Shown one piece after another: positions 1 through 7,485 of a DNA stretch of 18,620 nt. The stretch comes from Deltaproteobacteria bacterium (lineage in GTDB: Bacteria; Bdellovibrionota; Bdellovibrionia; JABDDW01): positions 67 through 18,686 of the forward strand of contig JABDDW010000028.1 in assembly GCA_013287405.1 (NCBI GenBank). The letters are read 5' to 3'. Position 1 is the stretch's first letter. Each line of letters starts with the position of its first letter. A program made the position numbers and the translations under genes. The notes below the pieces were generated by a model. That model saw only the letters and a program-made list of their open reading frames with translations, was not told the origin of the DNA and ran no database searches.

Positions 1-404
1 CCGCCGACGAAGAGTAAGATGCCTGAAATTATAAAACTCAATGCGTAGCGTTTTTCTTTAAGATAGAGGCCTGGCGCAATGAACTTCCAAACCTGATAAA
101 GCCAAAATGGACTCGTGAGGATGACGCCCGCCAAGAAACTCACCTTAACGTGCGCCATAAATTTTTCAAATACGCCGGTAAAGTGAAGCCCTCTATCGTT
201 ATCAGGCAAAAAGGGTACGATCGGCGCCCTAATAAAATTAAAAATCTTTTCGCTAAATCCGTAACAGCTGCCGAACCCGCCAAGCAGTATCCACGCGATC
301 CAGATCAAGCGCAGCCTTAATTCTGCAAGATGGTCCGTCATTGACTGCTCTGCCGCTTTTGTTTGGACGCTTGGATGAGTCGGAGTAGGTATCGAGTTGC
401 TCAA
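1..404 (-). CDS. tatC: Sec-independent protein translocase TatC, N-terminal part (cut by window edge)
   Basis: Inner-membrane core and signal-peptide receptor of the twin-arginine pathway, which exports folded proteins. The visible 134 codons include MTDHLAELRLRLIW, the cytoplasmic N-terminal motif followed by TM1, then FLAGVILTSPFWLYQVWKFI and the family motif APGLYLKEKRY, all typical of TatC; TM3 begins at the edge. The rest of the protein (families are usually about 250 residues) lies outside. I start at TTG 404 because AAGGATCAAAC precedes it and it overlaps the TGA of the upstream gene by 3 bases (TTGA), a translational-coupling arrangement. ATG 341 is the alternative and gives the canonical MTDHLAELR start, but has a poorer ribosome site. 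Family assignment is firm; the start is less so. Confidence 0.93.
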   Translation of the reverse strand, partial: MSNSIPTPTHPSVQTKAAEQSMTDHLAELRLRLIWIAWILLGGFGSCYGFSEKIFNFIRAPIVPFLPDNDRGLHFTGVFEKFMAHVKVSFLAGVILTSPFWLYQVWKFIAPGLYLKEKRYALSFIISGILLFVG

Positions 405-655
405 GTTTGATCCTTCTTGACTCCAGAGTCTTGTGTAGTACGTTCTTGCGGCTTCACGGCCCCAGGAGCTTTAGTTTCCGACGGCTGATCCTCTAAATTC
501 ACTGTAATTTGCGATGTAACATCTCGCATGGCTTTTCGGAGCTCACCAAGGGTTCGGCCCAAGATTTTTGCCAGCTGTGGCATTTGTTTCGGACCCAGAA
601 CAATCAGAGCAATCGCCGCCAATACAAGAATGTGACTGAATTCAAAACCAAACAT
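401..655 (-). CDS. tatB: TatA/TatB-family twin-arginine translocase subunit
   Basis: Small membrane partner of TatC. Of 84 residues, 1-4 are a short periplasmic tip, about 6-20 form the single transmembrane helix (SHILVLAAIALIVL), G21-P22 is the hinge, about 25-50 is the amphipathic helix (MPQLAKILGRTLGELRKAM), and the remainder is a hydrophilic tail rich in Lys, Pro, Gln and Thr. MF-x-F-S at the start and LGP at the hinge favour TatB over TatA, whose hinge is usually FG; the KAM helix end is TatA-like, so the A/B choice is uncertain. ATG 655 is preferred over an upstream alternative at 697 because AAAGGAAAG sits just before it and the family begins with MFG-type residues. The stop overlaps the TTG start of tatC. 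Confidence 0.85.
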   Translation of the reverse strand: MFGFEFSHILVLAAIALIVLGPKQMPQLAKILGRTLGELRKAMRDVTSQITVNLEDQPSETKAPGAVKPQERTTQDSGVKKDQT

Positions 656-710
656 TTTTACTTTCCTTTTTGATCCTATTCTCGTTTGAAGATGCACAAC
701 GAGAAGAGAC

Positions 711-1343
711 CTAATTTTTTATTTTTCTACCGGGATTATTCTGGATAATGGGGGGAGTTGGCAAGCCCTTCTCATCTAATTGTGTTTTGGCGAAGGTACT
801 GCCAGTTTGAAGATAAAGTTCGTAGAGTCTAAGAAGGTTTTGATTGTTATCGATTTTAAGCTCTTGGCTTATTTCCGTAAGCACGTCGCCAAACTGTGAG
901 AATTTATTATGGAGTTCATTGTAGAGCTCTTGGAACTGGTCGTCTCTTATGACGTGTGAAAGACTGCGATAAGCAATCGCTCCCATTTCACGATAGTACT
1001 CGAGGTCAATAATTTTATGAGTTAAAGAGTCTCCGAAAAAACCACTTATATAGAGCGAGGTATCTCCCAGTTTTTTTAAAATCGTGATTTTCTCAGGGCC
1101 TTGAAGTTCTTTAGACTGAGCCCTCAAAAGCATAAGGGCTAAGGGTTCTCGGTCGCTGGTGTTCTCGTCTTTATGTTGGTCAAAAAGATTGGATGTCTGG
1201 AGGAATCGGCTCAAAAGATCAACGATGTAGTACTCAGCTACCGCTATGGTTTCAAGACCTCGCCTTGCCATCACGTCAGTGACGCGTTCTCTAAAAAAGG
1301 CAGCGGGTTCTTTATAAAGGTCAATTTTCTTATCAGCACCCAT
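711..1343 (-). CDS. Uncharacterised conserved-looking protein upstream of tat genes
   Basis: I do not recognise a named family. The 210-residue product has no signal peptide or membrane segment and looks cytosolic and mostly helical. Phrases such as EPAAFFRERV, AEYYIVDLLSRFL, REPLALMLLRA, LKKLGDTSLYISGFFGDSL and EYYREMGAIAYRSLS are well ordered and resemble hypothetical proteins I recall from Bdellovibrio and Myxococcus genomes (recollection, not a search). The final 20 residues are polar and probably disordered. It is the first gene of a minus-strand run with the Tat genes (55 bp to the TatB start), so co-transcription is likely, although this does not prove a role in export. ATG 1343 has only a weak AGGTAGAG before it, and the predicted promoter leaves an untranslated leader of about 8 nt. 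Confidence 0.8.
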   Translation of the reverse strand: MGADKKIDLYKEPAAFFRERVTDVMARRGLETIAVAEYYIVDLLSRFLQTSNLFDQHKDENTSDREPLALMLLRAQSKELQGPEKITILKKLGDTSLYISGFFGDSLTHKIIDLEYYREMGAIAYRSLSHVIRDDQFQELYNELHNKFSQFGDVLTEISQELKIDNNQNLLRLYELYLQTGSTFAKTQLDEKGLPTPPIIQNNPGRKIKN

Positions 1344-1357
1344 AAGGCTCTACCTAC

Positions 1358-1387
1358 ATTATAGCAAGGTTCTGACCCCTCCGTCAA
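1358..1387 (-). promoter_or_regulatory. Sigma70-like promoter of the hypothetical-tatB-tatC run
   Basis: On the minus strand TTGACG (1387-1382) is followed after 18 bp by a perfect TATAAT (1363-1358). Transcription should start near 1351, only about 8 nt before ATG 1343, giving a nearly leaderless mRNA. The spacer is almost entirely AGGGGTCAGAACCTT, which resembles a dispersed-repeat unit (see findings). Confidence 0.65.
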
Positions 1388-1548
1388 AGTCCTGAAAAAT
1401 TAGGATAAACAGGCCCTTAGGCCAGCTCTAGGACGGCAAAAATAAGTGAAAAAATCACCCTGTTAAATGACGTTTTACAGCCCTAGCTTGGCGCCGGACC
1501 TGATTTCTACTGTTAATAGATAGGTACACTTATTGAAAGGTACTCACC

Positions 1549-2883
1549 ATGCAAGTTTTTAGGTTTTCATTGCTAGTTCTTCTGTTGACACCGATTTTTA
1601 TAACTAACTGCGCTCGAAATTCTGGCTCCGGTGACAAACCATCATTATTTCAATCGGACTTTCAAAGATCAAAGTTGATCTGTGGTTTGAGCGAATGTCC
1701 TCGGTCCGTGGGCAGGCTCCTTATGTACGACGCTAAAAAAGACGATATTTTTACCTGCACCACTTTCGTGGTGAGTGGGAATGTCATGGCCACAAATGAT
1801 CACTGTATTCCCTCGGGCCTCGTTGCAGGATCTGACTGCTCCCAAGTAATGGGAGTGACCTTCGCCGACGGCCAGAAAAATTGGTGTCAAAATATTTTAT
1901 GGCGATCTGGAGACGGTGAAGCCACAAACAAAATGTCGGTTGATGTAGCTTATTTTACTATTGCCCAACCGGTAAATCGCCTCGGTCTGCAATTTAATCG
2001 CAGCGGCAGCGAGGACGGACAAGTGGTAAAAATTTATAAGGTCGATCCCCCCTCAGGAGAAGACTTGATTCAAACTCTTTGGGTCGATAAGTGTCGCGTT
2101 TCTCTAAAGACCCGCTTTTTTCCATTCCTCGATACCAAAGACAGCCCAGCTTTTGTCCTTTTGAAGCAGAAAAATCAAAACTCTTCAGATTCGGATCAGG
2201 CCCTTTGCAATTTGATACCGGGCAACTCAGGTTCTCCTGCCGTAGATGAAAACGGCGATTTACGAGCAATCGTTCACGTCCGAGTTACTATTAATAGCCT
2301 GACCAACTTTGCAGTTGCGGTGAACACGGCCTGCATGCCTGACGCTTTTAATCTTTCATCTTTTGTAAGTCCTCAACATTGTTCATTACTAAATAATGAG
2401 AACTTAGATTCAAAAGTTGAAGCTGAGGTTTTAGAAAAGGAAATCCAAAGGGCGGCCAACGAAGATAGCGATAAAATAAGTCTAGAACTTCAAAAAAACT
2501 ATCCGATGTTCAAGTGGACTTTGACTGCACGAGAAATCGAACAGGGTTTTTCTAAAAATCGACTCACGGTACCAGTCCCCCAATGTGCGTTGAAAACTTC
2601 GCATCTTGACAAGAAATATGAGGGTCTGATTTGGGGCTACAAAAATGCCTCTACAGAAGAAATATCTTTGCCTACCTATACCTATGGGGTGGGTTGGGAC
2701 GAGGATTTGCGGCTGACAATTCCTTTGACCCAAAACAACTCTTTCACTCTACATGGGAAAATGTCCTTTGAACCGCAAAAACTTCATGACGGAAAGCCCT
2801 CCGGTGTCATCTTAACGTATTTTGGCGGTTCTCCCGTACGCGAAATTCCATTCTTTGCTGACTTTGTTAACCCTTGCCCATAA
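1549..2883 (+). CDS. Secreted trypsin-fold serine protease, probable lipoprotein
   Basis: Residues 1-20 are a signal peptide ending ITN before Cys21, a loose lipobox, so a lipid-anchored envelope or surface protein is likely. The chymotrypsin-fold triad is visible: His85 in ATNDHC (the TAAHC position), Asp132 in VDVAYF, and Ser227 in GNSGSP (the GDSGGP position). The domain spans about 45-265 and contains many cysteines, consistent with periplasmic or external disulphides. Residues about 290-320 are charged and helical; the remaining C-terminal part, to 444, looks like a separate beta-rich domain I cannot name (VPVPQC, then TYTYGVGWDEDLRLTIPL). GAAAGG lies 8 nt before ATG 1549. It stands alone, divergent from the tat run and convergent with the RAYT element. 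The substrate is unknown. A weak TTGGCG/GTTAAT pair at 1488-1517 is the only promoter candidate seen. Confidence 0.88.
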   Translation: MQVFRFSLLVLLLTPIFITNCARNSGSGDKPSLFQSDFQRSKLICGLSECPRSVGRLLMYDAKKDDIFTCTTFVVSGNVMATNDHCIPSGLVAGSDCSQVMGVTFADGQKNWCQNILWRSGDGEATNKMSVDVAYFTIAQPVNRLGLQFNRSGSEDGQVVKIYKVDPPSGEDLIQTLWVDKCRVSLKTRFFPFLDTKDSPAFVLLKQKNQNSSDSDQALCNLIPGNSGSPAVDENGDLRAIVHVRVTINSLTNFAVAVNTACMPDAFNLSSFVSPQHCSLLNNENLDSKVEAEVLEKEIQRAANEDSDKISLELQKNYPMFKWTLTAREIEQGFSKNRLTVPVPQCALKTSHLDKKYEGLIWGYKNASTEEISLPTYTYGVGWDEDLRLTIPLTQNNSFTLHGKMSFEPQKLHDGKPSGVILTYFGGSPVREIPFFADFVNPCP

Positions 2884-2913
2884 CCGGTACCTAACCGGTA
2901 CCGGGTACCTTTT
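2884..2913 (+). terminator. GGTACC hairpin right after the protease stop codon
   Basis: CCGGTACC (2884-2891), loop TAACC, GGTACCGG (2897-2904) forms a perfect 8-bp stem that begins on the base after the TAA. GTACCTTTT follows, so the T-run is short and displaced. It probably acts as a terminator or 3-prime mRNA stabiliser for the protease gene, and is built from the left end of the RAYT element. Confidence 0.45.
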
Positions 2914-2914
2914 C
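2896..2914 (+). repeat. Left REP-like inverted repeat
   Basis: CGGTACCGGGTACCTTTTC, identical to the reverse complement of 3647-3665. A further GGTACC copy at 2886-2891 makes three on this side. The core GGTACC-G-GGTACC is itself a palindrome around one base. Confidence 0.85.
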
Positions 2915-2927
2915 CGATAGCAACGCG

Positions 2928-3569
2928 TCAGAAAGGTTCTGATTCCAAGCTGCTTGGAACTTTTGAATCATCCTTAGGTAATTTGAAGATTCTACGCCGT
3001 AAGGCCAATTTTACCTCTGTTTCATTCTTCATCGCTGGACTAGTATTGAGCCAATTCAAAGTATTTTCAGAAAAGTCAGGGCAGAAAAGTTGGGTGTCTT
3101 GTTCCAAAGGAATAGCACGGCGAGTTCTGCCGACTAAAAATGCCAGCGTCGAGTAATCATATTCCTCTACTTTTTGGCAAAGATTTGCCTTTACTGGATT
3201 TCTATAAACGTATTTGTAGGCGATCCGAAAATGTCTTTCTGTTGTAATTACTGTTTTGTACGCTCTCCCCCCATAAACTTGGTTGACCCTGCCTGCGTTA
3301 CGACCAATCTCTTTACTCGTTTCTCGCATAAAGTAATTTAATGCCCCGCCCAAGTTATTTTCGGAAGGACTTAAAAGAAGGTGGAAGTGATTTGGCATAA
3401 GTACAAAGGAATGGATTTTCAGATTATACATCCTGGCTATGAGGCTAAGATAGTTTTCCATGATTTCCCAAACGGTATTCAGCTCAAGCTTAAACGGCTC
3501 CTTATTGACAGCCCTCGCGTTAATGTGAATTGGAAAAGGGCCAGGATATGGAATCACTTTTCTCGGCAT
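2928..3569 (-). CDS. REP-associated tyrosine transposase (Y1/HUH family)
   Basis: A 213-residue single-strand DNA transposase of the IS200-like Y1 family. The HUH metal site is PNHFHLLL (His61 and His63 counted from ATG 3569) and the catalytic Tyr is probably Tyr120 in YKYVYRNPVKA, the position RAYTs write as YxxxNP. ATG 3569 is chosen because MPRKVIPYPGPFPIHINAR matches the usual RAYT opening and GAAGAG lies before it; TTG 3602 and ATG 3593 extend the frame but fit the family less well. The reading frame is intact and both active-site motifs are present, so the enzyme may be functional. It runs in the same direction as the upstream M16 gene and could be read by leakage from it; no promoter of its own was found. 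The last 40 residues are polar and less typical. Confidence 0.9.
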   Translation of the reverse strand: MPRKVIPYPGPFPIHINARAVNKEPFKLELNTVWEIMENYLSLIARMYNLKIHSFVLMPNHFHLLLSPSENNLGGALNYFMRETSKEIGRNAGRVNQVYGGRAYKTVITTERHFRIAYKYVYRNPVKANLCQKVEEYDYSTLAFLVGRTRRAIPLEQDTQLFCPDFSENTLNWLNTSPAMKNETEVKLALRRRIFKLPKDDSKVPSSLESEPF

Positions 3570-3635
3570 GGGGCTCTTCGTTGCAAGACTCATCCCCTGC
3601 AAGGAACGAATATTATACGATTTGGATAAAAGAGT

Positions 3636-3660
3636 CCGGGTTTTCCGAAAAGGTACCCGG
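3636..3660 (-). terminator. Hairpin using the right repeat, downstream of the M16 gene
   Basis: On the minus strand CCGGGT (3660-3655) pairs with ACCCGG (3641-3636); inside, TTTT and AAAA can also pair around CGG. It begins 8 bases past the M16 stop and could slow or end its transcript. No long T-run follows, so termination is only a possibility. Confidence 0.35.
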
Positions 3661-3665
3661 TACCG
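3647..3665 (-). repeat. Right REP-like inverted repeat
   Basis: Reverse complement of 2896-2914 without a mismatch. A degenerate third unit continues as GCGGTCACC (3665-3673), taking in the stop and last codon of the M16 gene. Confidence 0.85.
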
Positions 3666-3668
3666 CGG

Positions 3669-6284
3669 TCACCAAGGTTGGGTCGGCCCCACAGCCACGA
3701 TGACCTCTGGAGAGCGAAAGAGTCTTTGGGCAAGACGTTGAACGGCCTCAGGCGTAACGTCTTTGAGATGTTCGGCGTATCTGAATGTCTCCTCACAATC
3801 GACGCCGTAAATTTCATCAAATAATATTGACGAGGCCTGCGCCCCATTGCGCTGCAGATCGATATGATTTCTCCCCACCAAGTAACGTTTAGCTCTTAAT
3901 ATTTCATCTAAGTCCGCTGGGCGGTCGGCCATTTTTTCTAATTCCTGATGGATCATTTTTATGGCTGTAGTCCCTTTTTCAGGAGAACAACCGATATAAA
4001 CTCCAAAGTACCCCGTTTCAATTCCCTTCATGTTCACGGGAGACACTGTATAGGCAAGGGATGCTTTATCACGAAGCTCAATAAAGAGCCGCCCTCCTTG
4101 TCCGGCAAGCACAGCTTGGAGGACTTCGCTGGCATAACAATCGGGGTCAGAAAACGACAGTCCTCGATATCCGACGATGATATGAGTCTGCTCTTTGTCC
4201 GATTTGGCAAAAATCTTTTTTGGCTCAACCTCAGGCACCGGGTAGCTCTGGAAGTGACGTTCCCCCGATTTAAGGGTCTTTGTCAGCTGTTCAAAGGCCT
4301 TGAGAAGCTTATCTTCTTCAAAATCACCGACGGCAACAAAAACAGCATTTTTAGAACTGACCATTTTCTCCCAATGGCTAAAGATTTTTGTACCGGATAA
4401 AGATCGAATCGAGAGATCGGTTCCCAACGGATCGCGACCGTAGGGGTGTCCTCGAAAAATACTTTCCATAAAGAGTTCCGAGGCCACGCTAGAGGGATAA
4501 TCCGCCCTCGTTCGAAGAGCTTCAAGTTGGTGGACTTGCTCTCGGGCCACAGCTTCTTGGGGAAACAAGGGTGTTCGCAAAACATCAGAAAAAAGCTCCC
4601 ACGCCTTGTCTTCAAAGATAGAAAGGGATTCAAGCGTTAGTCCAATGCTGTTTCTTCCGCCAAACGCTGAAAGCGAACCCGCACAACCTTCAATTGTCGA
4701 AGCGATTTTTTGTTCAGAAAAATTCATAGAACCCGAGGTCCAGGTGTTTGAAAGTAAGGCCGTAGCTCCTAAATTTTCCGATGTTTCAAGTCTTAGGCCA
4801 CCGAGAAAACCAGCCTTGATGTCAAAGACGGGAACCTCGGGATTACGTTTCAGGATCACTAAGGCACCGTTTGAAAGCCTATGCTTTAGAATTTTACTCT
4901 CAGTCCCGGGCGATCGGAATGCGGCCGTAAGGGCCTTTATTTTTGTCGGAGCCTCCTTCTGCGAAGTGAACTTTGCCCTTCTGCCCTCCTTTAGAACGCC
5001 AGCAATTTCTTTTGCCATTTTTTCAAGATCTTTTTTCGTAATGGCTTCTTGATCATTCTTATTGAGCATGAGAGTCAGGGAAAGATGTTGCGGAACCAGA
5101 TACTTCCTGGCTGTCTTCAACATTCCGAGAGGAGTCAACGTCTGAATCTTTTTAAGATAGGACTGAATATAGTTTGGATCATTGAGAACCGTTTGAAAAA
5201 GGCCCACTTTTCTCGCTAACCCGTCAACAGTTTCTAGACCAAAAATCTCATCAGCTTCAAGGTTAAGCCTAGCTCGATTGAGTTCCCCTATCTGAAGAGG
5301 TTGACTCACTATAGCCTTGATCTCATCAAGTAATATTTTGTGAATCTCAAAAATATTTTGCGCTTTAAAATGAACGTTGATGGCAAAAAGGCCACTATCA
5401 CTAGGGTTGTAACTCCCAGCAGAAATGCCGTTCACAAGAGAAGTCTCAAGCCTTAGGCGCCTTACAAGTCTTGAGCTATCCCCTTGACCTAAAATAAATC
5501 CCAAAACGTCTAAAGCGGGAACATCTTTATGGTCGGCACCGGGGGCCCTGAAAACGATATTAAGGGTTGCCTCCTGAAACTCTGTGGTTTTGTAGTCCAC
5601 GCAAATCCTTTTTTGAGGACCCTCAACCGCTCTCTTGACCTTTTTTAAAGGACGGGCCTTAAAGCCACCATAGTAATTTTCTATTAACCTTCGCGTTTCT
5701 GCTTTTTTAAAATCTCCAGCTACGACCAAGGTCATATTTGAAGGCACATACCTTCTATAAAAATAGTCAACAAGGGTTTTAGCCTTAACTTTTTTAATAT
5801 TGTTTTCATAGCCGATAACTGGGATTCCATAAGGGTGCTTTTTATATAGAGTGGAAAATAATTGTCGACTGGCCATTGACTGGTTGCTGTCAAAGGAACG
5901 TTTGATTTCTTCAATCACCACGTCCCGCTCTTTATCAATTTCTTCAGGATTAAAAGAAGGGTACCCAGTAAGCTCACTTATACACTCAAGGCCCACATTT
6001 AAATCGTCCCGGGACATTGTAACGTGAAAAACCGTCTGGTCAAATGAAGTATACGCATTAAGCTCACCGCCGGAGCCCTCAACAGTTTTCGCAACTTCAC
6101 CCACGCCAAACTTGCGAGTTCCTTTAAAAAGAAGGTGTTCTATGAAGTGGCTAATTCCCTCCTCACCGGGCTTTTCATCGGCACTTCCCGTTTTAACCCA
6201 CATCTGTACGGCTACAACGGGAGCTTTGTGCGATTCGACAAGCAAAACTTTAAGCTTATTTTTTAATTTATATTGCGTTAACAT
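3669..6284 (-). CDS. M16 family zinc metallopeptidase with active and inactive halves
   Basis: An 871-residue double-domain insulinase/mitochondrial-processing-type peptidase. The N-terminal half has the inverted zinc motif HFIEH (His46, Glu49, His50) and the distal ligand Glu126 in VVIEEIKRS, 76 residues on, the spacing normal for M16. The second half, from about residue 460 (LSNGALVILKRNPEVPVF), keeps the fold but has GATALLSNTW where HxxEH should be, so it is a non-catalytic partner; it retains GGRLFIELRDKASLAYTVSP, the Arg/Tyr strip typical of inactive M16 subunits. This is a fusion of what other bacteria encode as two proteins. ATG 6284 follows TTGGAGAGT; a longer in-frame extension to 6497 would cover the hemW start and lacks family similarity. 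No signal peptide is visible, so location is uncertain. Confidence 0.93.
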   Translation of the reverse strand: MLTQYKLKNKLKVLLVESHKAPVVAVQMWVKTGSADEKPGEEGISHFIEHLLFKGTRKFGVGEVAKTVEGSGGELNAYTSFDQTVFHVTMSRDDLNVGLECISELTGYPSFNPEEIDKERDVVIEEIKRSFDSNQSMASRQLFSTLYKKHPYGIPVIGYENNIKKVKAKTLVDYFYRRYVPSNMTLVVAGDFKKAETRRLIENYYGGFKARPLKKVKRAVEGPQKRICVDYKTTEFQEATLNIVFRAPGADHKDVPALDVLGFILGQGDSSRLVRRLRLETSLVNGISAGSYNPSDSGLFAINVHFKAQNIFEIHKILLDEIKAIVSQPLQIGELNRARLNLEADEIFGLETVDGLARKVGLFQTVLNDPNYIQSYLKKIQTLTPLGMLKTARKYLVPQHLSLTLMLNKNDQEAITKKDLEKMAKEIAGVLKEGRRAKFTSQKEAPTKIKALTAAFRSPGTESKILKHRLSNGALVILKRNPEVPVFDIKAGFLGGLRLETSENLGATALLSNTWTSGSMNFSEQKIASTIEGCAGSLSAFGGRNSIGLTLESLSIFEDKAWELFSDVLRTPLFPQEAVAREQVHQLEALRTRADYPSSVASELFMESIFRGHPYGRDPLGTDLSIRSLSGTKIFSHWEKMVSSKNAVFVAVGDFEEDKLLKAFEQLTKTLKSGERHFQSYPVPEVEPKKIFAKSDKEQTHIIVGYRGLSFSDPDCYASEVLQAVLAGQGGRLFIELRDKASLAYTVSPVNMKGIETGYFGVYIGCSPEKGTTAIKMIHQELEKMADRPADLDEILRAKRYLVGRNHIDLQRNGAQASSILFDEIYGVDCEETFRYAEHLKDVTPEAVQRLAQRLFRSPEVIVAVGPTQPW

Positions 6285-6292
6285 ACTCTCCA

Positions 6293-7471
6293 ATGTCGTT
6301 TGGTGTTTACATCCATATTCCCTACTGCCTTCAAAAATGCATTTATTGCGATTTTGCGACCGTAGAGACTTCGAGTCAAAGCTCCAAGATTGTCCCACCA
6401 AAATCCTACGTTGATCGAGTAAAAAAAGAAATGAAGATAAAGGGGCCCCATGTAGGGCCCCGCGAAATCGACACAGTCTATTTTGGGGGTGGCACACCTT
6501 CGGCTATTTCTCCGGATTTACTTATAAGCCTGGTGGATTCGTTAAAGGAAAATGGATTTCATCCCAAAAAGGGCGCAGAAATCACCTTGGAAGTAAACCC
6601 TGGAACCCTTAAAGCAAAAGACTTCGACAAATTATTACATTATGGATTTACGCGATTCTCCGTGGGAGCTCAGACATTTAACGATAAGCTCCTCAAAGCC
6701 ACGGGAAGGCTTCATACCTCAGATGAAACTAGAGAAACTCTAAAGCTCCTAAGGGAGAGGGGTGTCAACTACTCCGCCGACATTTTATTTTCACTTCCGC
6801 GCCAGAGCCTTGACGATCTTTCACGGGATCTAGATGAAATCTCTAAATTTACTCCTCCGCATATAAGTCCTTATGGTCTTAATATTCCAGAAGGCCACCC
6901 CTATTCTAGAAATAGAGCGCCTGAAGGGGAGCAGGTTGAAATGTTCTCCGTTATTGAAAGACGTTTAAAGGAAATGGGCCTTGAAAGATATGAAATAAGC
7001 AACTTCGCAAAAGTTGGCTTTGAAAGCCGGCACAATCTCATTTACTGGAACGACCACGAGTACTGGGGCCTAGGAATGTCGAGTCACAGCTATCTTCGTC
7101 ATTCAAAATGGGGTTCTCGCTTTTGGAATCCCCGATCCATTGAAGCTTTCGTCAATCACATTGACAAAGCTGCTGACGGAGGTTGGAATCTAAAAGATCA
7201 TTTGAATCAATTTGGAGAAATCCTTCAAGAACACCAAGCCCTCACTGATTACTTTCACATTTCTCTAAGAAAGAGGGAGGGATTATCCCCTGAGAAATTT
7301 AAAAAGAAATTTAGAAAAACCCTTGACCCTTTTGCAAAGAAAAAGCTTTCGGCCTTGATTTCTCGGGGCCTTTTGGAGCAGTTCCAAGAAAACTACCGAC
7401 TTACGGCCGAGGGAATTTTATTATCGAACCTCGTCTTCTCTGAATTTACTTTCTTGAAAGACGATTTATAA
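6293..7471 (+). CDS. hemW: HemW, radical SAM heme chaperone (HemN-like)
   Basis: A 392-residue radical SAM protein. The 4Fe-4S motif is Cys12-LQK-Cys16-IY-Cys19 followed by DF, the HemW rather than HemN pattern; GGGTPS (65-70) is the SAM-binding glycine motif and His247-Asn-x-x-Tyr-Trp252 is the HNxxYW motif characteristic of HemW. HemW carries heme for insertion into respiratory proteins; older annotations call such proteins oxygen-independent coproporphyrinogen oxidase, which is probably wrong here. The start MSFGVYIHIPYC is standard for the family, but no good Shine-Dalgarno sequence precedes ATG 6293. Its promoter must lie within the 5-prime part of the M16 gene, where 6246-6280 is very AT-rich and contains TATATT (6269-6274). 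Confidence 0.93.
   Translation: MSFGVYIHIPYCLQKCIYCDFATVETSSQSSKIVPPKSYVDRVKKEMKIKGPHVGPREIDTVYFGGGTPSAISPDLLISLVDSLKENGFHPKKGAEITLEVNPGTLKAKDFDKLLHYGFTRFSVGAQTFNDKLLKATGRLHTSDETRETLKLLRERGVNYSADILFSLPRQSLDDLSRDLDEISKFTPPHISPYGLNIPEGHPYSRNRAPEGEQVEMFSVIERRLKEMGLERYEISNFAKVGFESRHNLIYWNDHEYWGLGMSSHSYLRHSKWGSRFWNPRSIEAFVNHIDKAADGGWNLKDHLNQFGEILQEHQALTDYFHISLRKREGLSPEKFKKKFRKTLDPFAKKKLSALISRGLLEQFQENYRLTAEGILLSNLVFSEFTFLKDDL
6306..6334 (-). promoter_or_regulatory. Possible promoter of the M16 gene, inside hemW
   Basis: On the minus strand TTGAAG (6334-6329), 17 bp, TGTAAA (6311-6306), each 4 of 6 to consensus. Its start point would fall near 6299, leaving a short leader containing GGAGAG. Any M16 promoter must lie in hemW because only 8 bp separate the two start codons. 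Confidence 0.35.
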
Positions 7472-7485
7472 CAATCACCGTCCCA

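Larger units (their letters stand above)
2896..3665 (-). mobile_element. RAYT gene with flanking REP-like inverted repeats
   Basis: A Y1-type REP-associated transposase gene lies between 2896-2914 and 3647-3665, which are perfect 19-bp inverted copies of CGGTACCGGGTACCTTTTC. The unit occupies nearly all the space between two convergent genes: the left copy lies 12 bases after the protease stop and the right copy ends 3 bases before the stop of the M16 gene. RAYT proteins are known to be tied to REP palindromes near their own gene and are thought to spread them. No target-site duplication is evident or expected. Confidence 0.8.

Noticed and set aside
1173..1364. 63-codon plus-strand frame opposite the hypothetical gene
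   Set aside because: It is antisense to a better-supported gene, has no ribosome site and no motif.
4606..5052. 148-codon open frame on the plus strand
   Set aside because: It lies wholly inside the M16 gene in another frame, has no family features or ribosome site, and the M16 motifs explain the region.
6284..6497. Longer start of the M16 protein at 6497
   Set aside because: The extension is unlike the family, covers the hemW start region, and the ribosome site and normal N-terminus are at 6284.
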